64,000 nucleotides of DNA from Pleuronectes platessa (lineage: Eukaryota > Chordata > Actinopteri > Pleuronectiformes > Pleuronectidae): the NCBI RefSeq assembly GCF_947347685.1, contig NC_070637.1, positions 15,206,848 to 15,270,847 on the forward strand. The letters are read 5' to 3'. This document shows, piece by piece, positions 12,738 through 27,020 of the stretch (position 1 is its first letter; every line of letters begins with the position of its first letter). The notes under the pieces are model-generated. The model worked only from the letters and a program-made list of their open reading frames with translations. It ran no database searches and was not told where the DNA came from. Both the position numbers and the translations under genes were made by a program.

Positions 12738-15700
12738 CAGTATTTTCCACACAAGCTGAGCAATAGATAGGAAGGTAATCAAATATTCATGGTTTGAAAC
12801 TTGGATTAGTAATGCTGTGTAAATGAGGCCATTTAAAAGTCTGTTTTATTCATTCTATCTGGGTTAGACACACATCTTTAACACACACACACACACACAC
12901 ACACGCGCGCGACCACACAACACACGTACCAAACACGGCGTACCGGCAGCGCGAGCGCCCGCTCTTCACCACATCGCTGACAGTGCCGCAGCTATTTGAA
13001 CAGGTGTCTAGAGACAGTGTGATGGGTTGCGCGCTCTGTATGCAAATTGAAAAGTTGAAAATGTTTTAGAACAAATGGAAGTGAAGAGGTGGGGGGGTTG
13101 TAAAGCTGAATGTGCAGAATGGCATCAATTCCGCCCAGGGAACGCAGACTCAGGAGGAAGATTTGCAGTGAGATCAATGGATGTTATTGGGAGGCCATCA
13201 ATCGCCTACACCCCCCACCATCTCTATTGTTCACGTCTTTCTCCTCCTCTCCGTGGCACTCCTTTAATAGATAACCTACTTTCTTTCCCATTCATTCTCG
13301 AGGATGTACAGCTTTACAATAAAGTCAAGAGAGGGATGTTTCATTTCTTTCTCTCAATGTCAAAACATCTCGGGGAATGAGTGTTCATTTGCCATTCGCT
13401 TTACAAAGCAAGCACAAAGGGCCGATGACACCGTTTGAGCTCCACTTGAGTGCAAGAGCTGCTCCGTGTCACCACGCAAATCCTCGGGCAAACAATCTCT
13501 CCCTGTAATCCAGCTGAAAGTCATGCTGCTAAGATTTAACCCAACCCGATCCACCTGTGGAAGCTGCATATTCCTCTCTTCTCGTCTAATGTTCCTCCTT
13601 GTTCACCTCTCACGCAGCTTCTTCTCTCTCCCTCTTTTCCCACCAGGTCACCAGGAGTCTTCCAGCCTGCAGCCGTGCAGCACGGGCGGAGGCTCCTGCC
13701 CCGCCATGTGTACCTGCAGCAACAACATCGTGGACTGTCGAGGGAAAGGCCTCACCGCCATCCCGGCCAACCTGCCCGACACCATGGCAGAGATGTAAGC
13801 ATGCACAGAACATTTAAGTCAATTAAGGTCAATTAAATATCTTTAAGAGGCCAAATTTAGCACATACAGATGCACTGTCCTCCTTGTCCCAATTATATAT
13901 AGATTTAAATAACTCTAAACCTTATATGGTTATTCCATAAACATTTTCATGTATCTTTTTTAATAGACTACTTGGCATGTTTGAGAACAGAAGCAACTTA
14001 ACCCTTTGTAAACATACTATATTAATATTTACCATTATAAGTTTCAAAACAGGATTACATTATTAATTGTTAAAGCTTTGTCATAATCTAATGGCATCTG
14101 AACACATAAATTCCTTCCCCCAAGTGGATAATGTGTTATTACACATTTTTATAAATCAAATGTTTATTTAGTTTATTCAATTTGCAGATAAAACTAAATT
14201 TGTATTTATTGCTATCCATCATGCACACCACAGAGTAGTGTTTTTGGTTATATTGATGCATAAGATTACTTACCATTACCATAAGATGTGATATGTGATT
14301 CATATGTAGGACATGTATATATATTTTTCACACAAGTGCTGATTGAGCAGCAGAACAGGACACAGGAGGCTTTCAGAGAATGCGTTGTCCTTTGAAGCCT
14401 CGCTCCGCAGGGCACTTGTTTGAGTTAAAGATGTGTATATGAATTTCCATTTGAATCTGTCGGTGTGGACTCACGCAGGGGTTTAACAACGCTGAGGGAA
14501 CTTAAACATGGACGTTATATGCCGTTCCAGCTTGCTCCGCTCACCATGCATCACCTGGCAGCGGGATCATCCATTTGCAGTTCGCTGAGAGAGACGTGCA
14601 GACTTTAGAACTCCGACTGGAGGCTCTCACCGGCTCAGATGGCTGTGAACTGCGTGCGAGTGCTTGGCCATCATCCCTCCCTCGCTTTATCAGTCCCGTA
14701 ACATCTGTCTGGGCCTTAACTGTTTACGGCCCACATGCTATCAGCGCTCTGCGATTCATGGGAATGCACAGCAAGACTTTTCAGGGTGGTTCTCTTTACA
14801 CTCTCTATCAGTGGTTTAATGCCCCCTGGCAGGAGTCCGCAGGAGACGGCACAGTAACTTCTCGATTTACGCACGGCGAGGAAAGGGGAGGGTGGAGGCA
14901 GAGAGCCAGCGGTCGTGTTGCATGATCTTTGGAGGAGCATGTGTATGCTTAGGAGGACACAGCAAGTTTCTAGGTCTCCTCCTCCCTATGGGGTCTGTTT
15001 ATAAATACCCAGCTAGCATGGAAGTCACAGATCCCATGTTCCCCCAACAACCCTGACCTATTTCTCCTGGAGCTCAGTTTCCAAATTTGGACTGGCAGTT
15101 CACACTTCTGTGTGTTCTTGTCTTATTGTATGACCACCCACGATATATTGAGACATTTAAAAATCATTTTAAAAGTTCTCACACATCCCGTGTATCGATA
15201 TGTGAATAGTTCAGTCTCAGTTGTTGGCATGTTTCATGATTTGTAGACCTCCGCCTGTAATGTTCCACAAGTGGAGCGTCTCATTGGGGACTGGTGTGAT
15301 CTATGATCCCCATAAGTTGCCAGCAGCACTGATGGGAGAACAGGGAGACAGCTGAACGATGGCTCTACTAAGAACAGGTTTTATAGACATTAGATTTTCT
15401 CCCTGCACAGCAGATGAGTAAAGACATTTTAAAAGTCTCCCTGCCCTTCACGTGTAATTGGTACTTAACCGCGTCCTGCTAATAAACTCTGCTATGCCCT
15501 GATTCATCTTTTACAAGACCGGGGTGAAACTCTGTCCTGCCCATCGGGGCCGTATCGAGCAGGTTATTTTCACACAGCGCTCTTCTTCACTCCTTCCCCT
15601 CTCTGGATTTTTTACTCTCCTCCATTTCTCTCCCTCGGCTTGCCAAATTACCACAGGCAGGTTGGAGGACGAAGATCAGGCAAAAGAATAAATACAGAAG

Positions 15701-18700
15701 GGGGGGGGGGGGGGGAGTTGACTCAGTAATTTGGTGCAGCAGGTTTGATCTGTGCTTGAAGTTCATTATAAAATCAGTTTCAATTACAGCAAGGCGGGCT
15801 GCTGGGTATCAAGGCCAGCCTAATGCCTTCTTAATGAGGCACTCGGAAACTCACATACACACACAAACACACACATGCTGCTCTCATTATGTACAAATAG
15901 GAGAATTGCAACCTCCCTGCCTTGCTTTCTCCCCCTAATGAATGCCAGCGTTGTGTTTTTGGCTGTGAGGATGTGAGCTGGTTTATGTACTCCTCTCTTG
16001 CGAGACCAGGCCCAGTTGGCCTAAACACCACCACAACAGATTACTATGCACCATAGTCTCTGTCTGCAGTGACTGAAGTCTGCCATAAAAAAAAATCTCC
16101 CCCCTCCGCCTTTCATCCGCGGCTGAGGTCCTGCCATCCATTTCTGACACACGCACTGACTGGGTGAATACCCAAAGGCATAATGTGTTTCCCCTTAATG
16201 AAAACCATGCTTAGACCCTAATGAAAAGGATGAACAGCATTGATTGGGCTGACAGGAACACCGGCTCGCAGACTCACAAAGACAGACATACATACAAATG
16301 TTCAGTCTGATAAATTGGATTGGAACCATTGATTTTTTTTTCCTCCTCTGCAAATCGGACAAACGGCTCCTTTGTTGACTGGAGGGATTAAGTTGCTTGC
16401 ACAAATCGATCTGCGACGAGCGACAACGTGAGGCCTTAAAAGTTGTCACCCAGCAGTGTGTTTGTGTGTTTGTGTCTGTGTCTGTGTGCGGGTTTGTGCC
16501 CTCGCCTGCCCCAGAGGGTTCTGCTATATGCTGACACACACTGGAGAACCACAGCACGTACGCGTCCGACACTGACACATGCACACACATGCAAGCAGCA
16601 TGTAGAGTGCCAGACTGGCTCGGGCCAGTCAGACAGACGGTCTGATGAGAGAGGGCGCTAAAGCCACTTGGCCCAACACTCTGCCGCATGGTGGGGGCAG
16701 AGGAACCACAGCGTTGTCGCTCCGCTGTAAATCCACGGACACATTGGGACCGGCAGGCGAAAAACAGACGGAGAGAGCGTGGCCACCGCAGGAATCTGTG
16801 GTCTGGAATCACTGCTATCCTAAGAATGCCAATTACTCTCCTCCATATCGCTGCATAAACGGAGGCCACTCCTCTGAAGGACAAGGATTCTTGATTGAAA
16901 AATTTGGAAATTCAAAACCGTTAAATGGCTGTGGTTAATGTCTAACAAAACATTTACCCCCCATGAATAGACATAAACAGAGCGATAGCCTCGGGCCCGA
17001 GAGGCACGCGATAAATCTGAAACGTCTCGAACAGAATAATTAAATCAAGTGGAAATGGTCCCGAGCCAAGAAATCACACACTTAAGAGGCGGAGAGTTAA
17101 ATCTATCAACAGCTTTTTTGTTTGCCGAGGGGTTTTGCTCATTTGAAAATATTTCACATTTTTCCTGCAGTGGCAAAATGACGGTGTTTAGATTCCGTCG
17201 CTCCTCGCACATGCATGCAGGGCCGCGTCCTCCTGGTCCGCCGCCAGCTCCTCTGCTGGGAGGCAGCACGGTGGGACCAGCAGACGGGCCCACAGCTGGC
17301 TCCCGCCGGGCCCTGCTAAGCCTTGTTAAGGACAGTTTTAAAAGCTGTGAACTGACCTGCAGATAAACAGCCCCCTGTCAGCTCCACCAGGGAATTGTTC
17401 TGGGACCGAGCTGGGACATAAGTAGCAGCCGGCCTGAGAACACAGACATGCATGCCCACACTAATGGGGTTTGGTGATGTCTGTTTCCCTGGGCCCATCT
17501 GAGACTGATTAGACTTTGTGACTGTTCTGTATTAAATGGACGAGTGCAATGCTCGTCTATATATTCATTTTGGTTCTCTGACAGTTTTTTTTATGGCGAG
17601 ATTTTGTCGGACTTTGTTCTTGTCAACTCTGCGTCAGCGGCTCTTGAGCTCACAGGGGGGAAATAAAGAGTAAACTAAGTAAAGTCATATTTCACCACCC
17701 TGCACTGGTTTCACCGAACACTCTGCAGACAACCCACAGGATGAAGACAAATTTCACTGGAACCAGTCAGATCATTATTGATTTCAGGATGTCATGTGAG
17801 AACGTAAGTGCTGGAAACTGTAAATGTTATAACAAGAAGAAATATGACTTTTAAGTTGAAGGCCTCAACACCCTTGTACAAACCAAGACAGAGCCCCCCT
17901 CCAGTCTTTTTCCACAGCACTTTAGTATTCCGATTGTTTATTGGTTCTGAGGATGTTATGACTCCGACATGCCTGGACCTATTACAGCTGGGGAATAGAT
18001 CTCCCTAATATAATCAGGCCAATCACTGGGGGTCAGAGGTTATGGGGGGGATTACTCAGCACTGTTGCCATGGAAAGGTCTATTGTTTGGTTAACTGATG
18101 GTATCTCCTCTTCTTCTCCTCTCCTTCTCCTCTCCTTCTCCTCTCCCCTCTCGTCTCTTCTCCAGACGTCTGGAGCAGAATGGGATTAAGTCTGTTCCTC
18201 CCGGAGCCTTCTCGCCCTACAAGAAACTGCGTAGGATGTAAGTACAGCAGTACACTCACCTCAGGGCTAAATAATACAGATGAGAACAAGAAGTTGAGGG
18301 CTGAAAAAAGAAACGCCAATTGGCAGTCCTCTCATTCCGCTGCTGAGGAGCATGAAGTATTTATTTTGTCAGGGCCTAAAGAACATATTCTTGTTCTCAG
18401 ACGTAGGGTGGTATGGAACACAAGCACTCCGATGTTACACGAGCATAATAACAGCTCTCGTCTTCCACTGCTGGGCACTGGTATTTCCCTGGTGAGTGTT
18501 GTGTCCAGTTTGTGTGCGTGTTGGGCCTGCGCGGGCAAAATTGTAAACTGCGGCTGGGATGATGATGATGATGATGATGAGGAGGAGGTGGAGGAGAAGC
18601 AGAGTGTGCCGGAATGAGGCTGAGGCTTCGCTCTCGCTCGGAGTGAACGGTGACAGACTGAGAGCTGAGACTGAGCGGGTCCAGTCAGCCAGCTGTCTGG

Positions 18701-20373
18701 TCAACCAGCCAGCCAGCACCAGTCGGCCAAAACCATAACTCCAACAGCACCAGGCCTGACCGACATACCAGCAGGGCGACGGAGGAAACGGAAGGTCAGG
18801 GAGTTTCTCTGCCCTTCTTTAGAGGATTCCTCGCCGTTTTATCATTCAACTCCCGGGACAGCGTGAGGTTCAGACGAGGTGAATACTGAGCAGCTGCTAT
18901 CTCATCGTAGCTCCAGTGGAGCCGCATGGGAAATTAATATTTATTCTCCCAAAAATAAATGTTTTTTTTATTTCACAACTCCATGTTGAAACGGAATGTG
19001 AACTCAGCGAGGCCATATTTCAATGTCGGAGTAAAGTTATAGACACCACAAATCAAACAAACTGGGAAAAATAACATTATATAAAATATCTTGTGTCATG
19101 ATAACAGTCAAACATGAAGATTTTCTAATCTTAAATGGCACAAAATAATATATCAGAGTAAATTGAGTTCTTGTTAAGCTAATAAAGTTCTGTTCTGGTC
19201 GCCTTTATGTCTCATATAAGCTTTACCTGTGGCAAATGACGAATGATGGAGAAACACGCTGCTAGCCACTTAGCCAATTAGCCAGTCGGCAGTTTTTTCC
19301 TTTCATTGTTATATCGGTCACACGTAATGGAACAATGAATAACTATTGGCATTTGCTGCCTATCATGAATAAAACTTTAATACATTACCTTATCATTAAC
19401 ATGATTTGTGCCTCAGAGAACAACTCCCATGATTCCACTGTGCTTCATGACATCATCAAACTACGTCTTTTGCTATTGTCTTGATCTCGGCCGAATATAC
19501 TATATATACATATTATGCGTTTAACGGCAATTCAAAAATAAATAAAATAATTTAAAAATTTGATGTGTTATCAGAGTAGTTCTCAACCTCATCTCAAGGG
19601 GAATTCACTACAATCTTTTACAGTGCAATTATAACAGGCATTTGTTTGGCCATTTCTTGGGGATTCAATCAAGCACGTCAGGATTTCCCAGTTAGTTATG
19701 TGAAAACCTTAATATCTGAGCTGAGCCAGAACCAGATTTTTTCTAAAGAAAATACTATTAGTTACACCTCGTTGTGGGAGACGCTCCAGAATCCTGTGGT
19801 TTTCATCAAACATCCACAAACCAGATTTAGCGGCAGTGAAAATGTGCTGCTCTCTTCCATCTGGTCTTCCAAACACACACGACCTGCTATTGTTGCTGCT
19901 ACTGGTTCTGCTTTTAGTAACAACAATGTACGTCTGCGTGTCTGTGTTGACCCACGGCGCCTCTGTTGATTCAGCTGGCTGGGTGCCCTCACTGGCCTGT
20001 CCCATGTCCAACAGTCTCAGTGCGAACTGTGTGCAGACAGCATTCATCTTTCATGATGAATATGGTCACTCATCTGGGTCAGGCTCTGCAGTGTTTCATT
20101 TTGGTTTCTGGCACATTGTGTGCACGGAAAATAGTAAAATAATTAGTAATGAGGCAACATTAGATAATAATAGGTTCTACATACTTTCCTGCTTGTCTGT
20201 GTATTTGTTTGTTTATTTGTGGCGCATGCAGGTATGTGTGCAATGCCGCTCCTGACCCTCCTCCTCCCATTAAACGCCAACCACACACAGACTCTTTCAC
20301 CTTGTCCCGGTTTGAATGACCTACACGTGAACCAGTCCTTAAAGAGATGGATGCCGTACCAACCCTCGCACAC

Positions 20374-20419
<46 letters not shown>

Positions 20420-21824
20420 TAGTGTTTGCAGACACACATCATTGCAGATGTTGGCTCCTTTGCCACAATTTTTTTTTTGTTTCCAAGAAACCTCAAGTCC
20501 TTTGCAAGAAGACAAATGGGTACTTATTTAACTGTTACCCCCAAATGAGAAAATATCCCTCCTCTTCACCACATGATGATTTTCCTTCAAAGGTATCCAG
20601 TCGACTGGAGTTCAGTCCACATACTCCATTAACTCTCTCTCTCCATCTGTCTTTCTCTGTCCCACTGTTCCTCATTTAGTGTTGCGTCTGCTCGCGTAGA
20701 CACACATGCGCACACATAAACACATAGACACATAGGCTTAGTGGTTATCCTGTGGGGGGAGGCCTGTGGATCCTATTAACGACAGCTATGTTCGGAGGCA
20801 GTCTACTGTATTTCGGTTTGGATTGCTCCCCATTTTTACCCGTACACACAAACCATGATACAACACAGAGCTGGTTCATAGGCCACAAATAATACAAGTA
20901 AATGTTTTGATTGGCTACAAGACTCTAACCAGCTTCATTTCATCAAATCCCCCGAAGGGACACACCATCAGATATGGGAGAGCTGGAACTCATCTTCATC
21001 CAGCTCACACTACATTTGCCTTCTTGTCACGAGCAGGGGCTTCACATCCACCCCACCTTCCTGTGAGGGCGATACTCAGTTGACGTTGGGGGTCAAACCT
21101 CCCACAGGGGGAAAAAAAAAAGACGTTGACTTCCCCCCCCACCCCCAGAAATCTAAATTTCTAATTCTTCCTCACAGAGACCTGAGCAACAACCAGATCT
21201 CGGAGGTAGCCCCCGATGCCTTCCAGGGCCTCCGCTCCCTCAACTCCCTGTAAGTGGCCCGGAGCCCAGTTTGTTTGATATGCATGTGCAGAAGTATCCA
21301 CTTGGTTGTCGTTTCCCGTGTCTAGAGCAAGTCTGTGTTGTGATTTCCCAGCGTGCTGTATGGAAATAAGATCACCGACCTGCCCAAGGGGATGTTTGAT
21401 GGCCTCTACGCCCTGCAACTGCTGTAAGTGGAACACACACTTCACTCTCTGCTGATGCACACTGCGCACGTACACTGAAAACCAGGCAACCTTTCCTCCC
21501 ACTCTGTGAAGGAGTCATAACCTTCATATAAAGCCTGCGCATAGTTTTCTACCATGCATAATGAATGATTGTATAAAGAAACTTTGACAAGCTTCTTCCC
21601 TCCCTCCTCATCTTTCTCCCTTCCGCCTTTTACCGTTCGCATTTTTTTTTTTCTTCACTCTTTTCTCCCAGGTTGCTGAACGCCAACAAGATCCACTGCG
21701 TACGTGCCAACGCCTTCCAGGACCTGCAGAATCTCTCCCTGCTATCGCTCTACGACAACAAGATCCAAACCCTCGCCAAGGGCACCTTCACTTCACTGCG
21801 CGCAATACAGACCCTGTGAGTCAA

Positions 21825-21858
<34 letters not shown>

Positions 21859-24800
21859 CTTCTGCTGCGCACACTCTCTGACACATACTGAGCTGTCACC
21901 ATAAAACATGAGCCAACACAGGAGTTGTTTACGCGCAGGTCTGTGTAATAACACAGGAATGGAATCATGAGGTAGAGAGGAGAGTAAATCTATCATCTTC
22001 ACAAACACACACACACACACGGGCAGAAGGAGATCAAAAAGGCAACCAGCACTGTTCCAAGTCCAAATGAAGGCCTCCTATTTTCTGATCCAATAAACAA
22101 GGCACCACCTCACGCTGTTATCAATCGAACCCACACGGTGGCACGTCCAACAAAGTCTGAAACACATAGCGTGATGAAAAAAATACAAGTTGAAAACAGA
22201 AGACATGCAAGACACCTGTTGCACACATACACTTTGCATAAAGAGGGGTTTAACAGTTTAAAATAGGCTTCTTTTTTTGCCTGCATTCTGAAACCACAGT
22301 CAAAAGTACACTTGAATACAAACCCTCGCAGCCTCTGGTCATTGAAGTTGGCTACAGTAATTGGATGGCAGCACATATTCTTTTACCTGGGCTGAGAGAT
22401 TTGTCGGATATGTCAATAAGAATATTTTTGCAATGCAACTCACTAGCAGCTCAACTATAGCCTCTAAAAGAACCATAACGGTTTATGAGCAAAATCACGT
22501 ATAAACTCTTATTCTCAAGAATTCGAGGAGAATTTTGAAAAACATAATAAAAAATTTCTGGATCCATCCCATTTTCCAAATCCCCACCAAAATGTAATGG
22601 GTCCTTCTCTGACCCAGTCTACATCCTTCTACCTAGTTCAGTGCTAATCTGTCCCATAGTGTCATACAGCTACACAAAACACAAACAAATACACACTGAT
22701 GAAAACAATTATCAATATTAGAAATTATCAAAGTGATGCGCTCTATGTTACTGGTATGTATTGTATTGGACCATATTCTTACTATTTGTGAAACAAGAGC
22801 ATAAGAAGCCACATGTGTTAGTTTTTTAATACAGAATACCACAAAATCTATCATACATAAAATAAACAATTTGAAATGTCTTTAAACACTGTTAAATAAT
22901 TGATGGTCACCTTCTTGCTGCATGGGGAGTTGATCTATATCACTCTCCCGTGTGCGTATGGCAAACAGGTTAGCTCAGCTCATCCCAGGGAAACATCTGC
23001 TATGGCTCTGTTATTGACAGACAGAGCCAGGAAAGCTGTTTCTCCCTGTTTCCTGTCTTTATGCTAAGCTAAGCAGCAGCTGCCAATAGACAGTACAGAC
23101 ATGGGGGTGCTCATCTAACCTGCAGAGAGTAATAAAATGAAAAATAACTAAATAAATGCCAAAATGTCAAACTTTTACTCTAACATGATGAGCTCATATT
23201 AGGATATGAATTTAATCAATACAATAAATAATGATGATAAATTATTGCTAATCTACACATACAAAGACGGGTTCTTGTGGTTCCAGGTTAGAGTTGTAAG
23301 TATATGGTGCTTATGTTAAAATATAAGAATATGACTCTCTACTTTTTAGCAGTTTTCATTAGTGCTCCTTTCATTGTCTCTTCCCTCTCTTCCCTCTCTT
23401 CCTCTCCCTACCTCTCTCACCTTTCACCCTTCTTTCCAACTCACCTCTCCCCATCTCTCTCTCTCTCTCCTCCAGTCACCTGGCCCAGAACCCATTCATC
23501 TGTGACTGTAATCTGAAGTGGCTGGCAGACTACCTGCGCTCCAACCCCATTGAGACCAGTGGTGCCCGCTGCGCCAGCCCACGCAGACTCGCAAACAAAC
23601 GCATCGGACAGATCAAGAGCAAGAAGTTCCGCTGCTCCGGTAGGCCGGTGCCTCTGTGTCCCTGTCGTCTCTTATGTCTCCTCTGGGCTCTCTGTCTGTC
23701 AGATTTTTGTGTTTTTTATTCTACCTGTCTCTTCTCTTACCTTCTCCTCTTCTCTCAACTGGGAGTGGCTTTTTTTTTAATCTCTTATTTCTCCCTCCAC
23801 CTCATACCACATTTAATGAATGATCATTCCTGGCAGAAGGTTTTACACGGCCCATCATTTGCCGTGCCGCTTATCCTCAATCAATATCTTCCCCCAGACA
23901 AAGTTGAGGCAGAGGGGAGAGGCCTTGTTGGCTGTCTCTCCATTTCCCCTCCATATTACCACATAGTGAGTCTGGTTTCACATGCAAACCGCACTGGGCT
24001 GAGATCACCGGGCGAGGCTGGGTATACTACGGCTAGAGTTTCTGCACGTGCCCACCGTCCCCCCCCCCGCCCTCTGCCAACCTCCGGCTGCCCTCCCTCA
24101 CAGCCTCCATCTCCTCGCCCACTCATCGCCCTCTGCCTGCCAGGCTCAAGTTTCCCTCACGCCCCCTTAACCCCTCCGTCCTCTGCACCACCAACCCCCC
24201 CCCCCCTGGGCCCACTATTGTGTTTATGCAGCGTGCTATGCTGTCTGGCAGTCTGCACTGCTGAGGTTTCACACTCCTTTACAGCCTCGTTTGTTTGGCT
24301 AGACCTGGTGAAGACGGGAGTGCACGTGTGTTTTTCTCCTTCATTTGTGTCCTTTTTCCCTTCTTTTGTTTTTCTTTCTTTCTCACTTTTCCCCCTCTTC
24401 CCCTCATGCCACTCGTCCTTAGCAACAGCCAAATATTGACCACCTCCTTTGACGTTTCTCCACCATCGATCATACACAGAGACAGTGTGATGCTTCTCTG
24501 TTTATCCGTCATATACGTTGAGTCATGAGTCGTCATATATAAACTCTATATATGACTGTTCTGAAGCATAGCGTCGCCACAGCTATGCTCACTGACACCC
24601 GTCCCTCTTTCTTTTCTCCATCACAGCCAAAGAGCAGTACTTCATCCCAGGTGAGTGTAAATGTTCACACTTCCCATCACCTTTCTCTTCGCTTTAATCA
24701 TCCACTCACAGCCCTGTGGCAGCATCAGGTTTTCCATTACTCACTCTTCATTTCACATTAAATTCTCCCAGAGGTTAAAGGATAATTTCAGGTTTCATTA

Positions 24801-25565
24801 CAACGCGGGTCATGTTATTGTAATTTTGGCCTCGGTCCTTTTGGAACATTTTATTTACAGAGCTGGGAACACGGTGAACTTGTGGGGGAGAGTCAGACGA
24901 GTCAAAGAACATAAGCAGCCGGTTGATAATACAGGTGTTCCAAAGCTTCTCAGTTCAACTTTAGCCAACTATTCAGTTTTTATGCACAACGAGGGATTTA
25001 AGACATAGGTTTCAATAAATTATATTTTAATGAGGATGAAGGAAGGATGAACCCTTAGAGGAAAGAGTCTGCCCGGAAAAAGCATTGGGCCTGTGTGTGT
25101 AAAATCTGTGGAAATGTTTGTACTGGTGGCAGTGGAACGTAGGTATTTAATGGTAATTGGGCCCATGAGTAGCTTCACTTATGTGTGTGCAATTTAAGGT
25201 GATATATGTGCGAGAGCTTCTGCTTCTCCTCAGCTCTGTTTTTCTTAAAGTCTCGGCAGATAGAGTCCAAAGGAAATGGCTCTTTGCTTTGGCATGAGCA
25301 CAGACAGTCACTCACCGAGAGGGGCAGAAGGGGGGGGGGGGGGGGGGGGGCTGAGGACAGAGGGGAAGGAAAAGTGTGTCCCTTCTATCAGTTAACGCTA
25401 AAGAAAACAAAGCCCACCAGAGGACCCAGATTCCTATCAGCGGATGTTTCCGGACCTCTTAACAAGAGCACTTCCAAGAAAATAACTAGGAGGAGCGGTG
25501 ATGTGTGTCGGACCTCTCGTGTGTGTCTGTGTGTGTGTGTGTGGTGCAGACGTCCATTGTCCATG

Positions 25566-25603
<38 letters not shown>

Positions 25604-26967
25604 TGCGTGTGTGTGAATTAATGTGTGCTAAGCTGAGATAAAGCTCGACACTGGCTTAGAGAACAAATGGGAGTTCTGTGTAAGCAGAGGAAAGATCAAA
25701 CTCAATTGTGATTAATGAGAATTTCACCCTCCCTGAATGATAACTAGAAAAAGCCTCCGCAAAACACACATCGGTGCACTGAGCACACACAGCCAGAGAG
25801 TTCTCATGCAGGGACTCCGTAATGCACCCTTAATGAGGAGCCGAGCTGCAGGGGAACTGTGAGAAACTTCTACAACTCCAGAGATGAGTCATGTTGTGCC
25901 TCAGTGACGGAGAACACCTCGTCCCTCTCCTCTGTGTTTTCTCCGGTTTCCTCTCAGCCTGCCGACAGTAAAAGTGTCGCCACCACGCACTTGTGACGAT
26001 GATGATGACTCAGGCTCACAAGTCCTCCCCTGGCTCCTCTACATCCTCAGGATCAAAGTGCTGTGCCGTTACTTTCATTGCTTCCCCTGTAGCAGGAAAT
26101 GCCTTGTCCCGTCGTCTGGCAGGACAATTCCTTAATGACCCGCGTTGCTGTGCACGCTCCGGCGAGCCACGCGGAGAGAGGGGGGGGCACATTTCCAGAG
26201 AAAAGTCCTGACCCACGCAGGCATGCAGAGGAAGTCTTTCCGTAAAAAAAGCAATTCACTTTTTTTCTCACTCTCCGACCGTATTCTAATAAAGTCAACG
26301 ATGAGGGTTTGGGGTTAGGTTTTGGTTTCAAATGCCGTTCTGTCTATTTGGACGGATCTTGGATTCTCAGCTGTAGGATTTTGTCTGGGTCGTTTGAGGT
26401 TTTCCTCCTCATGGTTTCGGGTTGGGAGCCCCACGCCGTCCGGCTGACGTCATCTCCAAACCTCCGGCAGAGAGGTGCAGTGACGTGCGCATGCCAACGG
26501 GACACAGCGATATCCTGACTCAAGATTCAGGGCTATTCCCTCTAAATGGAACATATTCACACACATAAACTCTACACGCACAGATACGCAAAGGCAAGAC
26601 ATACACTCGCAGACACACACACACACACACACATACACTGTTCTGAGTGGCTCCAACTTCTGTTTCATTATTGAGCAGCCATGATGTAACTTTCAGCACG
26701 CTTTCTGGCACGTAACGTCTATTCATAGACGGAGGTGGTGCAGGAAAACGTCCCACACACCCCCCCTCGCCGCCTCATTCTTGCTCCTCCTCTCTCTGCA
26801 CCTCTGCCACTCACCTTCCACTTCTTTTCTCATCCGTCTTCTCTGTCTACCTTTTCTTTCCCCGCATGCATTTGATGTCCCTCGTGCTCTTCCTGCGTCC
26901 TCCCCTTCGACCCCACCTGTCTGCTCACTCTCCCTCCGCATCATTTCAGCCACCTCTCAGCCACCAT

Positions 26968-27020
<53 letters not shown>

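Larger units (their letters stand above)
9263..13646 (+). other. slit1: slit1 intron between D1 and D2
   Basis: 4.4 kb holding an inverted-repeat element directly after the donor, TG, CT and CA microsatellites, and GA-rich sequence at 11840-12140. The remainder shows no gene. Confidence 0.85.
13795..18165 (+). other. slit1: slit1 intron within D2
   Basis: 4.4 kb. AT-rich at 13.8-14.3 kb, a poly-G tract at 15700-15715, and two complex stretches that could be conserved non-coding elements. A CT-rich tract (about 18105-18160) precedes the next acceptor. Confidence 0.85.
18238..21177 (+). other. slit1: slit1 intron within D2
   Basis: 2.9 kb with a GAT/GAG tract, a CA tract and AT-rich unique sequence. 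No gene recognised. Confidence 0.85.
21816..23475 (+). other. slit1: slit1 intron with dispersed repeats
   Basis: 1.7 kb: CA tract next to the donor, a second short CA tract at 22003-22020, two recognisable fish repeats, and an extended pyrimidine tract at 23377-23475 before the acceptor. Confidence 0.85.

Noticed and set aside
23648..24439. 263-codon open frame on the plus strand
   Set aside because: Lies in a pyrimidine-rich slit1 intron following the donor at 23640. The Ser/Leu/Pro composition is a by-product of C/T bias.
24770..25020. Possible dispersed repeat starting AAAGGATAATTTCAGG
   Set aside because: Resembles fish repeat texture, but I could not find matching ends or a second copy in the window.
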